From: Prostheceraeus crozeri
Lineage: Eukaryota; Platyhelminthes; Polycladida; Euryleptidae
Assembly: GCA_907163375.1 (NCBI GenBank)
Contig: CAJQUW010011508.1
Coordinates: 1-64,000, forward strand
Length of the DNA: 64,000 bases
Direction: 5' to 3'
Shown here: positions 42,409 to 56,158 of the stretch, piece by piece
How the letters are laid out: the number at the start of each line of letters is the position of its first letter
Position numbering within the stretch: the first letter of the stretch is position 1
Notes under the pieces: model-generated
What the model was told of the DNA's origin: nothing
What the model saw: only the letters and a program-made list of their open reading frames with translations
Database searches by the model: none
Translations under genes and position numbers: made by a program

Positions 42409-43259
42409 TTTCTGTAAAGGAAGGATGAAATGGAATTACTACTTATACCATTTATAACTTCAACGAATGAATGCATTGACAATCATTTTAAAAATACAAC
42501 TAATATGTCATTCAATACTTGAGGATAGACAAGCTAGGCTGATGAATCCGTTACAGGCATTACTCAGAGGGGATCTTATCCCGACTCCAAGGCCTCGGCC
42601 CTCAAATCCAACCTCCCGCGGACAGAGCGTGCGTCATATCACTGTGTTGGTATTCGGACCCCGATTTTGACATGAAAACCGGTGTAGTTATTTACATCAG
42701 GAAGCAAGTCTCGAGCCAAAGCTTGCCTCTGACAACTTTATAAAGGTCTTTATTGAAATCAGAAGGTTTGAAAACCCCAAAAATCACCAAAAATAGCGAA
42801 TTTAGATTTTTCAACTTTTTAGCACTACTTATGAAATTTTATAAGTAATCTATCACTTAGGGCAGGTCAATAGCGACCGAACCTTTTTTGAATCAAGTCA
42901 AACGGACTTGTAGAAGCAGAGTTACAAGCCTTTAAAGTTTTGGAGTCTTTTATGGCCTGGAGACGAAGGCCATCTCCTGGCAAACCTTTAAGTCTGACGG
43001 ATTAGCTGATATCAGCAATGAAATTTTACTAAGTCGGTTTCCGGAATTTGGAATGTCCGATGCTAGCATCAGAGCTCAGAGAGACGACCTACCATTGACA
43101 ATCTCTCGTCTTAATGACAAGTCTCTGTCGGTTCCCAGCTTATATAGTTTGTGGCGATCAGCTGATGACGCAACATCCATCATCCAAAAACTTAAAACGC
43201 TTCTATCACCAATTCTAGAGGTCCGATTGCGCTGGAAATACACCATTTCACTGTAGAAT

Positions 43260-43926
43260 TTGACGCTGAATCCAAATCTGTCCTCCGTTTTCCCATCCGA
43301 TGCTTCGTTTTGGCTCTACAGCCCAAAAACCAGCCCACATTCGCCCTTAACTCTGTCGCTTTTCCGAAAAATGTTGAAACTTTTTTCTCGCCGATTGAGC
43401 TGGAAATCACCCTACGGATGTAGAATTTGACGCTGATTCCAAATCTGGTCTCAGATCTACCATTGGAGCAGCCGTTTAGACGCTAGAGCCCAAAACATCC
43501 CACAGTCGCCGCTAACTCTGTCGTTTTTCGCCAATCTCCCAAATCTTAAATGGCGTCTCACATCTAAATGAAGACAGATATGAACAAGCCGTTTCTTTCA
43601 GTGAATTTGTTTCACTCTTAGCTTTCAAACGAGCTATTGCACGACTTTCTACGATCTCTAGAACCAAAGTTGGAAGCAACGCTGCCGAGGGGGGGGACGT
43701 CCCAAACATTTATTCTCTCCGATGGCGCTGGAAATCACCTTACCGATGCAGAATTTGACGCTGAACCCGCATCTGGCCTCAGATCTACCATTGGAACAGC
43801 CGGTTAGACGCTAGAACCCAAAACATCCCACCGCTAACTCTGCCTAACCTGGTCGGCCGCCCAAGTCTACACGGACACTCAACCGAGGGGGGGCGCTGTG
43901 TTTAAAGTGGAGGTTTGCTTACTACT
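43260..43926 (-). repeat. Polinton right terminal repeat, copy 2
   Basis: Duplicate of 31390-32056, followed by GACTTC at 43927-43932. Carries the diverged patch 43556-43790. Confidence 0.9.
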
Positions 43927-44285
43927 GACTTCTAATGTCAATTTGATGCTACAAATAGGGGATCCCAAGATTCAAATGGACAGATTCGCCTGCACAACAT
44001 ATATGATTCTGAATATGCATATGTGGACGTGCAGTTTCTCCTCAATATATAGCTGGCATAGTAGCAGACTAGTCCAATGTACAGACATTGGACAATTAAC
44101 AAACTTCACGACTCCGACAAAGCAGTATTGAACGGCCACATGATTATGCTATATCGGTGTCTGTACATAGGTACAAATTTATCTGAACTATAAAGGCAGG
44201 CTATGTACACACAGATGTGAAAAAATGGACATATCCAAAAAAATGAGAAGTGAAAAGGAATAATTAGACATGTTAGACTTTTTTT

Positions 44286-45608
44286 GCAAAAGTCCTCGAA
44301 GCCTGTGTTTTGAAGTCCGTCAAACCAAAGTTATTGAGTCTCTATGGTCCTAACAGCTTCGGTTTCAAACCTGGCACTTCGACTCTTCATGCCCACATTT
44401 CCATTCATAATGAATTGACAATTAATTTGGATAAACCCAGCAATAGTAGTGTTACGATGATTAGCTTTGACATAACGAAAGCTTTTGACTCATTAAATCA
44501 CGGCTGTCGTGTGAGAACTTTACAACGGGGAAATTTGCCTTCGTCATTTGTCCAATGGTGTATTAGTTATCTGCAGGACCGCCGTCAAAGAGTCGGGCTG
44601 GACTCCAATATAAAGAGTGACGAATCATGTGCCATTTCTGGAGTGCCACAAGGCTCAATCATTTTGCCTTTCTTATTTGCAGCTCATATGGGCTCTTTGC
44701 AATCGTCTAATTCAAATAATTTCATGTTCAAGTACGCGGATGATATTATCACTTTGATTCCTAATGAACACATGTCCAATGTTGAACACTGTATTGAGTG
44801 TGAAATTGGGCATGTAAAAAGTTGGTGCGAACAAAATGGTCTAACAATGAACAAGAAAAAGACTCAAATCATGTTGGTCAAGAAAAACATTCCTACCTTA
44901 TCATCGTCAATGTCATCTTTTAAAGCTGTACAATTTCTGAAAGTTCTTGGCATTACTTATGATCACCACTTATCTTGGGATTTGCATATTGACAACCAAT
45001 GCAAGAAAGCCGTAAAACATATTTTTGACCCGAACTTTGAAGAAATTTTTGGCAAAGGAAGATCTCATTCGTATTTACAAAACTTTTGTCCTACCTATCC
45101 TCGAATATTGCAACCCTTTATTCATTGGTTTGCTTGACAAAAATTCCTGGAAGCTAGAGAAGATCCAAAGACGATATAATCACACAATATGTGGTCTTCA
45201 TTGTGATTGTGGAGAATTTCCGACCCTTGCCTCAAGAAGAAAATCTCAATCAATGAAATTATTTTCGGCTATGTCCGACGCCAACCATGCTTTACATGCA
45301 TTACCTCCTCCAACACTGCGATTTTCTGGACATTATGAGATGCCCTTGTGCAAAAGACAAAGACGATATAATTCATATATACCACACTGAACGTCATTGT
45401 ACAACAATACTTGGACTTAGCATCCAATTTGCGTGTTCTTCAACTTCTGGGAATACTTTACTTTGAGTATTGAGTATGTACACGCATCAATAACTTTGAA
45501 ATTTATCGATGTATCATCTCGTAATTTGATCATGTTGCTGAAAACTATCTTCTGTACTGTCTGATTTTCATTCTTACAATAAACGAGTATTACTATTATT
45601 ATTATTAT
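44286..45608 (+). mobile_element. LINE A, copy 2
   Basis: Duplicate of 32416-33738 with the same frameshift and the same (TTA)n tail; the encoded protein segments are unchanged. Confidence 0.88.
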
Positions 45609-46265
45609 GTCAAAAATAATAAAAATGAAAATGTGAAGAAAAATAAAAATATCATAAAAATTAAATAAAGTGAATAATTTATAGCAAGGTAGCAAGTCAA
45701 CCATATTTGCAAAAACAAAAAATAGATATAAAAGGAATTAAAAACAGAACTGTACAGCATATGATCTTCCGCTTGCATGCATTATTTTCTGTTTTAATAA
45801 TTTCAGCAGGAAAAATAGGCTGATGTTGCGTTTCATGTGCGTGTCCGTTGTAGCCATGTAGCCGTTTCACAACATGAACATGTTCCTTGTCATTGTACTG
45901 AACTTTCTACCGGTTTCGCCTAAAAAGAATTTACCATGCTGATCATCACCACAGTTGACTTTGTGCACAATTCCAGTCTTGTCTTATTCGTTTGATTTTG
46001 CCATCATCAGAACATTCCGTAGACTTTTGTCAGGTTTGAAAATGACTTTTAAGCCACTGTTAAATCTGACAAACGCGTTTTACCCGTTCGTTAGTACCTT
46101 CGCAAAAAAGTCTCTGGTATTTTCATCCCTTGTGTTTTGCAGTTTGTTCCGAGTAATATTTTAAGCTGGTCTGGACCATTCCCAGCCGTGCGAGAAAAGT
46201 CTGTAGACATCTCTCTATTTTGAGTTGCTTTAACAGATCAAACATCCAATTCAATTTAATTTCAG

Positions 46266-46711
46266 GTGATGTCTTGTATCGAACGGGGCCTCTGTTCCTG
46301 AATGCAATTTACTCAACCTGGCTGTCACGGATCAGAAGTAACCCAAGAATCAAGTCAGTAAATATTACTGAATCATACGTTTTCAATCCGTTGATTGATG
46401 CGGCAAGTATGGCTCGATTCAAATTATTTTGTCAAAAAGCTTGGCAGCGGAGCAATAGTCGACGTGACCATTCATCAGTTGCTGTTAAAGACAATTGGCG
46501 CTTGAAAGGATGTGAATTCATGAGAAGAAATAACTTTCAAGTAACGGCCTATGAAAAGGCAGTAGAAAATTCAACCTTGGTCCATCTATTTTATCATCTT
46601 GGTTACAATAGAGAAAGGCGAAAAATAAATCAACGAGTTAACATTTGCAGATTGCTGCCTCAAATGCAGAAATTTGATACAAATACGATGAGAAACGACA
46701 GCTTTCCATGA
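46266..46711 (+). CDS. Glycosyltransferase family 32, C-terminal exon (copy 2)
   Basis: Duplicate of 34396-34841 with its own acceptor and stop. The only coding difference I see is a silent TTT to TTC change. No copy of exon 1 accompanies it, so it can only be used by splicing past copy 1, or it is silent. Confidence 0.65.
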
Positions 46712-49700
46712 TTCAACTGGTTATCATTTGACAATTAAATGTTGCACTGTTTTATATAAATTTTCTGTAAAGCTTGGGTCGGCAAACGTAGGCTTACTTT
46801 TAATTCTCAATTTTTAGTACAGAACTGTTTGGCAAAAACTCTGTGAGTATTTAATCAGTGCTTCCGAAAAGTTGAGAGAAACTTGAAGAGAGAAAAGTTG
46901 AAATGCAGAATGATATAGATTATTATACTAAACTCTCTAAATATTAGTTCACGTCGTTCAACATACAACTAGCTGTTGTGCAAGACTCTTTACATGCAAC
47001 TACAGGAAAACATAAAGCAGTTACCGATCTTTTCAATTACTGAGGTCGAGCAGTCATGGAACTTAATGGGCCCTTAACATCGGCCATGTACAGTATAAAC
47101 TTTTGATGTAGACATTGGCCGGTGAGGAATCACCTGATGCAAAACCTGTCCACGCCACATTAAGCAAATTATGTTCAGTTTGCGCTAAAACTAAAAGAGC
47201 TCCTTGATGTATGCTAAAACTGAAAGAGATTGAAATTAGAACTTGACTTTTTCCAAGGACCTATAAGTTTTCAGCGGATACATTTTGAAGCAACATAACT
47301 TAAGCACTTCGAAGTGGATCCAATATATCAATTTTGATGCCACGCTAACAAAGAAGATCGTGAGAGAAAGGAAGAGAGACAATTCACTCTAAAATTTGAA
47401 CTTCAGCTGAATGAAGGATAATTAGTTTGCCATTGATTTTCTGTATTGAGGAGAAATGAAACATTTTAAAATCTGGATTGTGCTTTTTCATTTTGGATTC
47501 AAGGTTTTGCACATTCTTTATTGATTTTATTCTCAATTATAAATGAGAATGTTGTTCTGATTATATATACCTCCCGGGAATCGCCCAAGAATTGTGTCGG
47601 GCACCATGGCTTAGATGTTAGCTAAATAGGCACAATGCACATTGTTCAGTAACCAGAATATATACAGAATTTTGTCGTTAAAGCGTCGCCTAGCAAAATC
47701 ACAAAAGTTTTTAAATAAGTAGCGGCACGTTATGATAGAATCCTTTTCATGGCTGCTTCTAAGTCGTGTTGTATACTTAATAGGGCTGATTATAATTCGT
47801 ACATACAAGTAAACTTTCGAGCAATAAAAAATTCCCTTAACTTGCGAAACCTGTATACCCCTGAGTTTGAATTACACAATATAGTACTGTAGACACTTCG
47901 TCTCTTTTCACTCCACACTAACTTGGGGAAAGCGAGACTTACTATTCTAAACAATAGCTCCATTGGCTTGGATGACGGTACTGTATGACATGAATTGCGA
48001 GATTTTCAAAGTCATCACCTAGCTTGCTTAACCATAGACTTCGATTCTAGATACAAGCGGAATGTCTGATACAGTTCTTTTGTGTGAGTGCAATAAATCG
48101 CTCTCTTCGGTCGGTACCTTTGTAATTTCGAAAGATGCTCACAGTTAATTGCGTTTCGTGCCGTGACGTGCGGTAGTTGCTTAATTGAAGATGAGTCACA
48201 CGAAGTAATAATCGAACCAAAATGAAAATAAGAGGCACAGCGTTACCCACAGTATTAGACAGGTCGTCTCACAGAATTAGATTGTTCCTTTCTAGTCAAA
48301 CAGAAGAAGAGACGACCTGTCTAATTCTGTGGGTCGTCTCTTCCACTGTTTGACTAGAAAGGAAACATTAGAACATGTAGCGTTAATGAAATGGCAAAGT
48401 TGCTGACATAATACCACAGGAATCGAACAATGAGCAACCAGTTCAGCACTAAACACGTCAAACTGTGCAAAGTTTCAGTGACTGTTATCAGCCGGATCAC
48501 ACAGCAAGGAGACACAGTCGATGTTAAAGTTCTACAGAGAAGTTTGCGAACGTTTTTTCGTGCGCCTGCTAACTTTTTTGATACTGATCGGAGGGCCCAA
48601 CATTATTGAGAAAACTGTAGCGCTATGATCTGAATTTTTCGTATCTGAAGGAATGGTGGCGATCGGATCATTTTGAAGGAATTCACACCAATCCGCAAGC
48701 GACGCACGACTATTTTTTCTATCTCTGTAAGGTATTAAAAATTTCTTATTCCTCACTTAGTAAGTTCTTGCATGTACCATCGTTTTGAATCAGTCTGCAC
48801 TTCTAGCAAAGTGATACGCTTAAGCAATCTAATTCTGTACCGTTACCACATGTTTGTAGTCATCTTCCTTGAGACTGAACAGTCAGCAAAAATATCAGAT
48901 TCCTTTATCCATTTGTGTCATCGTGAAAATATTCGAAACACGTAGCAGCTATAAATGGTGATCATGGTGGTGGTCACGTTTCGGCCACGCAGGCTTTTTC
49001 ACGTACGTGACTCAAACATTCTGTGCACCCGATACAAAGCCGACAGCTACATCTTTTGGAGTTACGGAAGGCATGGACGAGGACAAAGCTTGCGTTGACA
49101 AAATATGCATCAGAGTTTTCGCTAGTGCGAATCAAAGTCAATGACTAAGCAAAGTGAGGAGTTCGAAAATTTCAAATTTCATGTCAGGGAGTCTATGAAA
49201 ATTAACGGAACTACTTATGCACACATTATGCTTCGAATTCCTCAAGTTCGTGTAAATGTAGACCTATGTCGTAGGTAAGCTACATATAGTGTGATCTATT
49301 GTTCGAACTAAGCTCACAGAAATTTTGCAATTTCAGAAACAGTTGCTGTCAAAAGTTGCAACTCAAGAAATTGACCATGTGGCGATAAGCACTCATTTAG
49401 ATAAGATCCATGTCAGAGTTGGAACCGGGCCTGGGCCTGGGCCGGGCTTGGACCTGTGAATGGGAAACTCGCAAAGGCCTGGACGGGCCTTGGCCCGTGA
49501 ATATTGGGTGCATATATTGCAACCAGATTACTGTTTCAATGATTGACAGGCCAGATGTTAAAGCCATCTTATTATCCCGTGCCTAAAAGCATTAAGCTAC
49601 TGAGGTGTGAAGACAACAAATAGAGATTTTTATTGCTGTCTTATTCAGTGATCCTTCGTTTCTCATTCTTGTTGTGTACGATATTTCAGGCATATATATG

Positions 49701-51249
49701 GCAGCCGCCATACCAATCATATGATCAGCATACACGAAAGTTTGTCTGAAAGAATTCGAAAGATCTCGGTTTGTATAGAATGATGCAGTTTGTTATTGTT
49801 ACTTTTAGATTGATATCGTTTGTTGAAAGTTGTTCCTTCGATCATTAAAGTCCTAACATAAACTATTTATCATGAGCATGATTTCATCAAAGCTACACTT
49901 TGTGCTAGGCATGCTCCAAAAAGATCATAAAGTCATCTTATGGATTGCCCTTCAACTCATGAACACATTGAATCTAGTCTAATGGTCAAAAGTATGTGTA
50001 ATGACATATTTCTAAATGAAAATGTTTGGTGTTTAACTTGGACGAAATGTGGAACAGATATGGAAACTATGCAAGAAATATAACAGGAAAACACAAAATT
50101 TTTGACGCTCTGTTACAAAGCGTGATTGCTGAAGGTTGATCCAATCATCACCCATTTGATGTTGTGTGATCATCGGTAACAGAAAGACTTCGCCATGATG
50201 ATTATCGTGGTGAAGAATTGTAAGTATGCTAGCTCTTCCATTCAGTCGCCGTTCTTTTCACCTAGTATTTGGATTTCGAGCTCTTCGGCATTGTGTGCAT
50301 ATTGTACTCTCACCCTCAAATGCAATCATTGCAATGTGGTAATAGAGATATGCATTGGCTTCAAAATGAGACCTTATTTGTTAATTTCTGTTGCACAATT
50401 AGAAAGTTATGCTACATTGAAATTTAATCACATTTTCTATGCTGTATCCTGTATTTTTCAACTACAACATCTAATTTTCGCGCCTAGAATCCACTAACGA
50501 AACCAAGAAATGTCCGTGCTCCGCACAGGAGATTTTCAATGACGCAAGTCGGACAATTTGACGCAGAAAACCATTTTTACCAACTGAATTCGTCACTTCA
50601 GATACGTGACGTGACGCAAGTGGTATATTAGACGCAAGAAGTATATTTTTACTCAAGCTGAAGTAAATGAAAATTGAAGTCAGACTTTTTGACGTAGTTC
50701 GTATATTTGACTCAAAATCATGAGATAAATTCTGAAAACCTCCTGACGCGTCCGAACAATTTGACGCATTTGGTATATCTGACTCAAAAACGATCGGTAA
50801 TGCAATGCGGCATGTTAAGATCTAAATATACGGTCAGAAGTTCTCTCAACAATTTCATGTATCGACTAAAGCGCTTATCTCAAAAGAACAAGTTAACATG
50901 GAATCAAATAGACCTATATCAAATGATGCCCAAGATTTACAATCTTAATTCAGACAACGGTTCATGGTAAATTTTGCACAACAGAAATAAGGCGATCATG
51001 CTTTCTTCTAATTCAATGTTATCCACTGTTAGAATTATTTGTCAGGATAATTTGCTCTAAGTTTTAATGATCATCACACTATAAATGAGCTAATCGCCGG
51101 AGTAATTTTCTGTCAACTGGAACATTCATCGTAATTGAAATATAATTTGCAGAATGTTCGAATCGATTAATTAGAAAATTGCCATCTCATGTCAAGTAAT
51201 GAGACCGGAAAGTTGACACACCGCTTATCAGGGGGGCAACGACATGACT

Positions 51250-51251
<2 letters not shown>

Positions 51252-51288
<37 letters not shown>

Positions 51289-53957
51289 CACGTTTATTGA
51301 ATAAAGTTAGTCCCAATAATGAGAATCGTGAGACAAGAGCACAGATCACACAAATAATACTCAAAATTAAAAGCAAAACAAGGAAAAGTCAAACACATAA
51401 GTCAATGAAAAAGGAAGTCTCTCGCTGGAAAAAGTTGACAAGCATCATCAGAGTGAAAAACCATCATTACACAACTTACTCATGTATACAAAGAAACTAT
51501 TGCTTCGCATCATCGTACGACAAGTAGGCAAGCGAAATTTGTTACTGATACACATAACCTGAGGACTATACCGATGAAGAGGATGTTCCTCATCATCCAC
51601 AATTTTTCTGAAAAGCTTATAACTTAAAATCAGTCGTCGGTAATTCAGTGGGACAAACCTAGGGCAATCACATTTCAGTTTACATATAATGCGGTGACAT
51701 ATATTTTGGAAACGTTCCAACAAGTTGGAAGAAGAGATCTGTAAACAGACAAAAAGAGGCGAACAATACTCCAAAATGCTTCTAATACACGAAAAATATA
51801 TATCAATAAGAAACTCGTTAGAAACAATGTTCTTCAGTTGCCACAAAACGTGAATCTTTCTGGACGCCTTCTTCAAAATTTCAGAGACATGACAATTCCA
51901 AGATAGTCTAGGATCAAATATAACACCAAGCAATTTCAAAAATTTAACATAAGGAATATCATTTATCAGAAATGAAATTATGTCAAAATGACTAATGTTG
52001 GCAAAAAACGTTTGATTACATTTTGCCGTGTTTACAAACATGCCATTTTCATCCGTCCATACTCTCACATGCTCATACAGGGTGGTCATTAAGTCACAAG
52101 TCGCTTCTCGAAAAGAGACAGGACAACATATCGTAATGTCATCGGCATATTTAGTTAACAAAGACTTTTCTGATGGCAAGAATAAATCACTCATGAAAAG
52201 GCCAAAAAGAATAGGCCCCAACGACGAGCCCTGAGACACATCGCTCGTAACTGGCAAGAAGGAGCTGCATAATGTCTTCCACCTTACTCTTTGCTGTCTA
52301 TTACACAGGAAATTAGTCACAAAGGAAAGCAAAAAAGTTGTCAACATTCCTGTCAGACATTTTTTTAATTGACAGTTGATGAGGAACACGGTCAAAACCT
52401 TTGGAAAGATCTATAGCTAATACATGAACAGCAGAAACATGAGAGTCTTGCAAGGTACGAGTCACATATTCTTGTATCTCAATCAATCCACATGGCGTCG
52501 AAGATTTGGGTCTGTATCCAAACTGAGATGAATCAAAAAGATTTGTGATACTTTTTTTGCAAAAGTGTACAATACGCCGCTCTAGAATGCGAGCTGGAAC
52601 ACACAATAATGAAATAGGACGAGTGTTACTTTAAATGGGAGGAGTAGTCTTTGGAAGAGGAACTACATCCGCTCTTTTCCAAAAGGCAGGAAAATTTGCT
52701 TCCTCTAGACAACGATTGAACAACAATTGCAGAGGTTTGGAAAGCACACTTAGACCAAATTATTGATGGTACTAGATCTGAGCCAGGTGATGTTTTAGGG
52801 TTGACCCTCGCCAAGCAATCAAAAACTTCATGTTCACAAAATTCAAACGGTACAATAAAGGGACGATGATCAGGTACAAAGGGATCATTACCAAAATTGG
52901 AATTATACAATTCATTTAGATAGCACAGAATCTCAGCAGTGTTCTTATTCGGATCACAGTTTGGTAACCAATTCTTATTATGATCCCTTCCCTTGAGTGT
53001 CCTATATACACTCCAGATAGATTTGTTTTCATTTACGAGGTACTTCTCTGCTTGCCCAGTTCTGTTTCGCTGCTATGATTGCATTCCTTACTTTCAGTTT
53101 GTAATGATTATACAAATCCCAATTCCTCTGTCGATATGCTAAATATCTCTTGTTGATCGATACATTTATAATAGATGACATCCAAGGTTTATCTCTTGTT
53201 GTGGTCTCAATGATATTTGTAGGAATAGTTTGTAAAGCACGATGTAGAACATAGTAAAAGAAATCACAGGCTGAATCGATGTCCAACACATTGAAAGATG
53301 TATTCCAATCAACAGCATTGAGAATTTCAACAGCTTTAAGGATATTTGAATCACGCAAGTCCATAACTCGAACAGTATTTGACGGAAAAATGAAAGTACG
53401 ATCAGGATGCATTATAAAGATATTATGATCACTATTCGATAGCGGAGGATGAAAAACAGGTGAGTTATACATATAGAAGAGTTTCTTTGGAATAAGAAAC
53501 TTGTCCAACACAACGCTACCTCGAGTGGGATAATTGACAACATTTACAAGATCGTAGCATGCCTCAAGAAAAGAAGTATATCCACTCGATTGAAATCACC
53601 GGCAATAAATATGCTTAAATTTGGGAATTTAAGCAGGCAGTCATCAACAATAGAAGCAATATAATCACAAGCCACTTGTTGTTGATGAGTATTTAAGATA
53701 CCACCGTGTGGGATATAGATGCCACAAAAAAGACATGCAAAGTCTTTGAAATTCAGCCGAAGCACAAGACATTCAACATCTGGACTACAAGAGGCATTGA
53801 ACAGTGAATTCTCATTAAAATGTGATTTTACGTAGATGCAAATACCCCCACCTTTCCTTCCATCTGTTCTATCGGCACGAAACGAAGAAAAGCCTTCCAC
53901 AAATAATAGATCATCATCAAAAGTCGGATCCAACCATGATTCGGTTATAACAAAAAT
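51252..53957 (-). mobile_element. LINE B, copy 2
   Basis: Duplicate of 39382-42087 with the same breaks. One replacement is seen in the endonuclease/linker frame: LFYMYN here (at about 53471) against LFSMYN in copy 1. Confidence 0.9.
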
Positions 53958-54278
53958 GATGGTGTCAATTGCATCTTGCAATTCTGCGTCTAAATCGACT
54001 GTTGTTTCGTTGAAGAAGGCTGTGATCACTTTGCCGATGTCTGATGTCGTATAATTGCTAGCCTTCTTAATCGGACATTCGGCGTGAGCGGCATAAAGTG
54101 CTGTCTGATCTTTGCCTTTTAAAAATTTCAGGCAATGTATGCAGCCGTAAATAACGGCTCTTTTCTCGTGAAAGTGAGGAGCATTCTTGTACTTGTTAAT
54201 GTGGCGTTTGAATTCGCCGCCTCTCTTTATCTCTCCACAAGAGCACTTCTTAAATAAAAGTTTGCTATTTCCTCCCAT
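53544..54278 (-). CDS. Chimeric ORF: Polinton zinc domain fused to LINE endonuclease (junction 2/3)
   Basis: Identical in layout to the fusion at junction 1/2: 107 Polinton codons (54278-53958) joined in frame to the LINE B endonuclease (53957-53544). The identical breakpoint shows that one founding fusion was amplified with the unit. Confidence 0.7.
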   Translation of the reverse strand: MGGNSKLLFKKCSCGEIKRGGEFKRHINKYKNAPHFHEKRAVIYGCIHCLKFLKGKDQTALYAAHAECPIKKASNYTTSDIGKVITAFFNETTVDLDAELQDAIDTIIFVITESWLDPTFDDDLLFVEGFSSFRADRTDGRKGGGICIYVKSHFNENSLFNASCSPDVECLVLRLNFKDFACLFCGIYIPHGGILNTHQQQVACDYIASIVDDCLLKFPNLSIFIAGDFNRVDILLFLRHATIL

Positions 54279-55129
54279 TTTCTGTAAAGGAAGGATGAAA
54301 TGGAATTACTACTTATACCATTTATAACTTCAACGAATGAATGCATTGACAATCATTTTAAAAATACAACTAATATGTCATTCAATACTTGAGGATAGAC
54401 AAGCTAGGCTGATGAATCCGTTACAGGCATTACTCAGAGGGGATCTTATCCCGACTCCAAGGCCTCGGCCCTCAAATCCAACCTCCCGCGGACAGAGCGT
54501 GCGTCATATCACTGTGTTGGTATTCGGACCCCGATTTTGACATGAAAACCGGTGTAGTTATTTACATCAGGAAGCAAGTCTCGAGCCAAAGCTTGCCTCT
54601 GACAACTTTATAAAGGTCTTTATTGAAATCAGAAGGTTTGAAAACCCCAAAAATCACCAAAAATAGCGAATTTAGATTTTTCAACTTTTTAGCACTACTT
54701 ATGAAATTTTATAAGTAATCTATCACTTAGGGCAGGTCAATAGCGACCGAACCTTTTTTGAATCAAGTCAAACGGACTTGTAGAAGCAGAGTTACAAGCC
54801 TTTAAAGTTTTGGAGTCTTTTATGGCCTGGAGACGAAGGCCATCTCCTGGCAAACCTTTAAGTCTGACGGATTAGCTGATATCAGCAATGAAATTTTACT
54901 AAGTCGGTTTCCGGAATTTGGAATGTCCGATGCTAGCATCAGAGCTCAGAGAGACGACCTACCATTGACAATCTCTCGTCTTAATGACAAGTCTCTGTCG
55001 GTTCCCAGCTTATATAGTTTGTGGCGATCAGCTGATGACGCAACATCCATCATCCAAAAACTTAAAACGCTTCTATCACCAATTCTAGAGGTCCGATTGC
55101 GCTGGAAATACACCATTTCACTGTAGAAT

Positions 55130-55799
55130 TTGACGCTGAATCCAAATCTGTCCTCCGTTTTCCCATCCGATGCTTCGTTTTGGCTCTACAGCCCAAAAAC
55201 CAGCCCACATTCGCCCTTAACTCTGTCGCTTTTCCGAAAAATGTTGAAACTTTTTTCTCGCCGATTGAGCTGGAAATCACCCTACGGATGTAGAATTTGA
55301 CGCTGATTCCAAATCTGGTCTCAGATCTACCATTGGAGCAGCCGTTTAGACGCTAGAGCCCAAAACATCCCACAGTCGCCGCTAACTCTGTCGTTTTTCG
55401 CCAATCTCCCAAATCTTAAATGGCGTTTCACATCTAAACGAAGACAGATATAAACAAGCCGTTTCTTTCAGTGAATTTGTCTCACTCTTAGCTTTCAAAC
55501 GAGCTATTGCACGACTTTCTACGATCTCTAGAACCAAAGTTGGAAGCAACGCTGCCGAGGGGGGGACGTCCCAAAAAATTTTTTCTCTCCGATGGCGCTG
55601 GAAATCACCTTACCGATGCAGAATTTGACGCTGAATCCGAATCTGGTCTCAGATCTACCATTGGAACAGCCGGTTAGACGCTAGAACCCAAAACATCCCA
55701 CCGCTAACTCTGCCTAACCTGGTCGGCCGCCCAAGTCTACACGGACACTCAACCGAGGGGGGGGGGCGCTGTGTTTAAAGTGGAGGTTTGCTTACTACT
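55130..55799 (-). repeat. Polinton right terminal repeat, copy 3
   Basis: Duplicate of 31390-32056, followed by GACTTC. It matches copy 1 where copy 2 has the diverged patch; a nearby G-run is longer (about 55757). Confidence 0.9.
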
Positions 55800-56158
55800 G
55801 ACTTCTAATGTCAATTTGATGCTACAAATAGGGGATCCCAAGATTCAAATGGACAGATTCGCCTGCACAACATATATGATTCTGAATATGCATATGTGGA
55901 CGTGCAGTTTCTCCTCAATATATAGCTGGCATAGTAGCAGACTAGTCCAATGTACAGACATTGGACAATTAACAAACTTCACGACTCCGACAAAGCAGTA
56001 TTGAACGATCACATGATTATGCTATATCGGTGTCTGTACATAAGTACAAATTTATCTGAACTATAAAGGCAGGCTATGTACACACAGATGTGAAAAAATG
56101 GACATATCCAAAAAAATGAGAAGTGAAAAGGAATAATTAGACATGTTAGACTTTTTTT

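Larger units (their letters stand above)
42088..53957 (+). repeat. Tandem duplication unit, copy 2 (11,870 bp)
   Basis: Same content and order as copy 1. It contains a truncated Polinton right end (42088-43926) with an intact GACTTC duplication after it, LINE A (44286-45608), exon copy (46266-46711) and LINE B (51252-53957). A 230-bp stretch of its terminal repeat (43556-43790) carries about nine substitutions not shared with copies 1 and 3. Confidence 0.95.
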
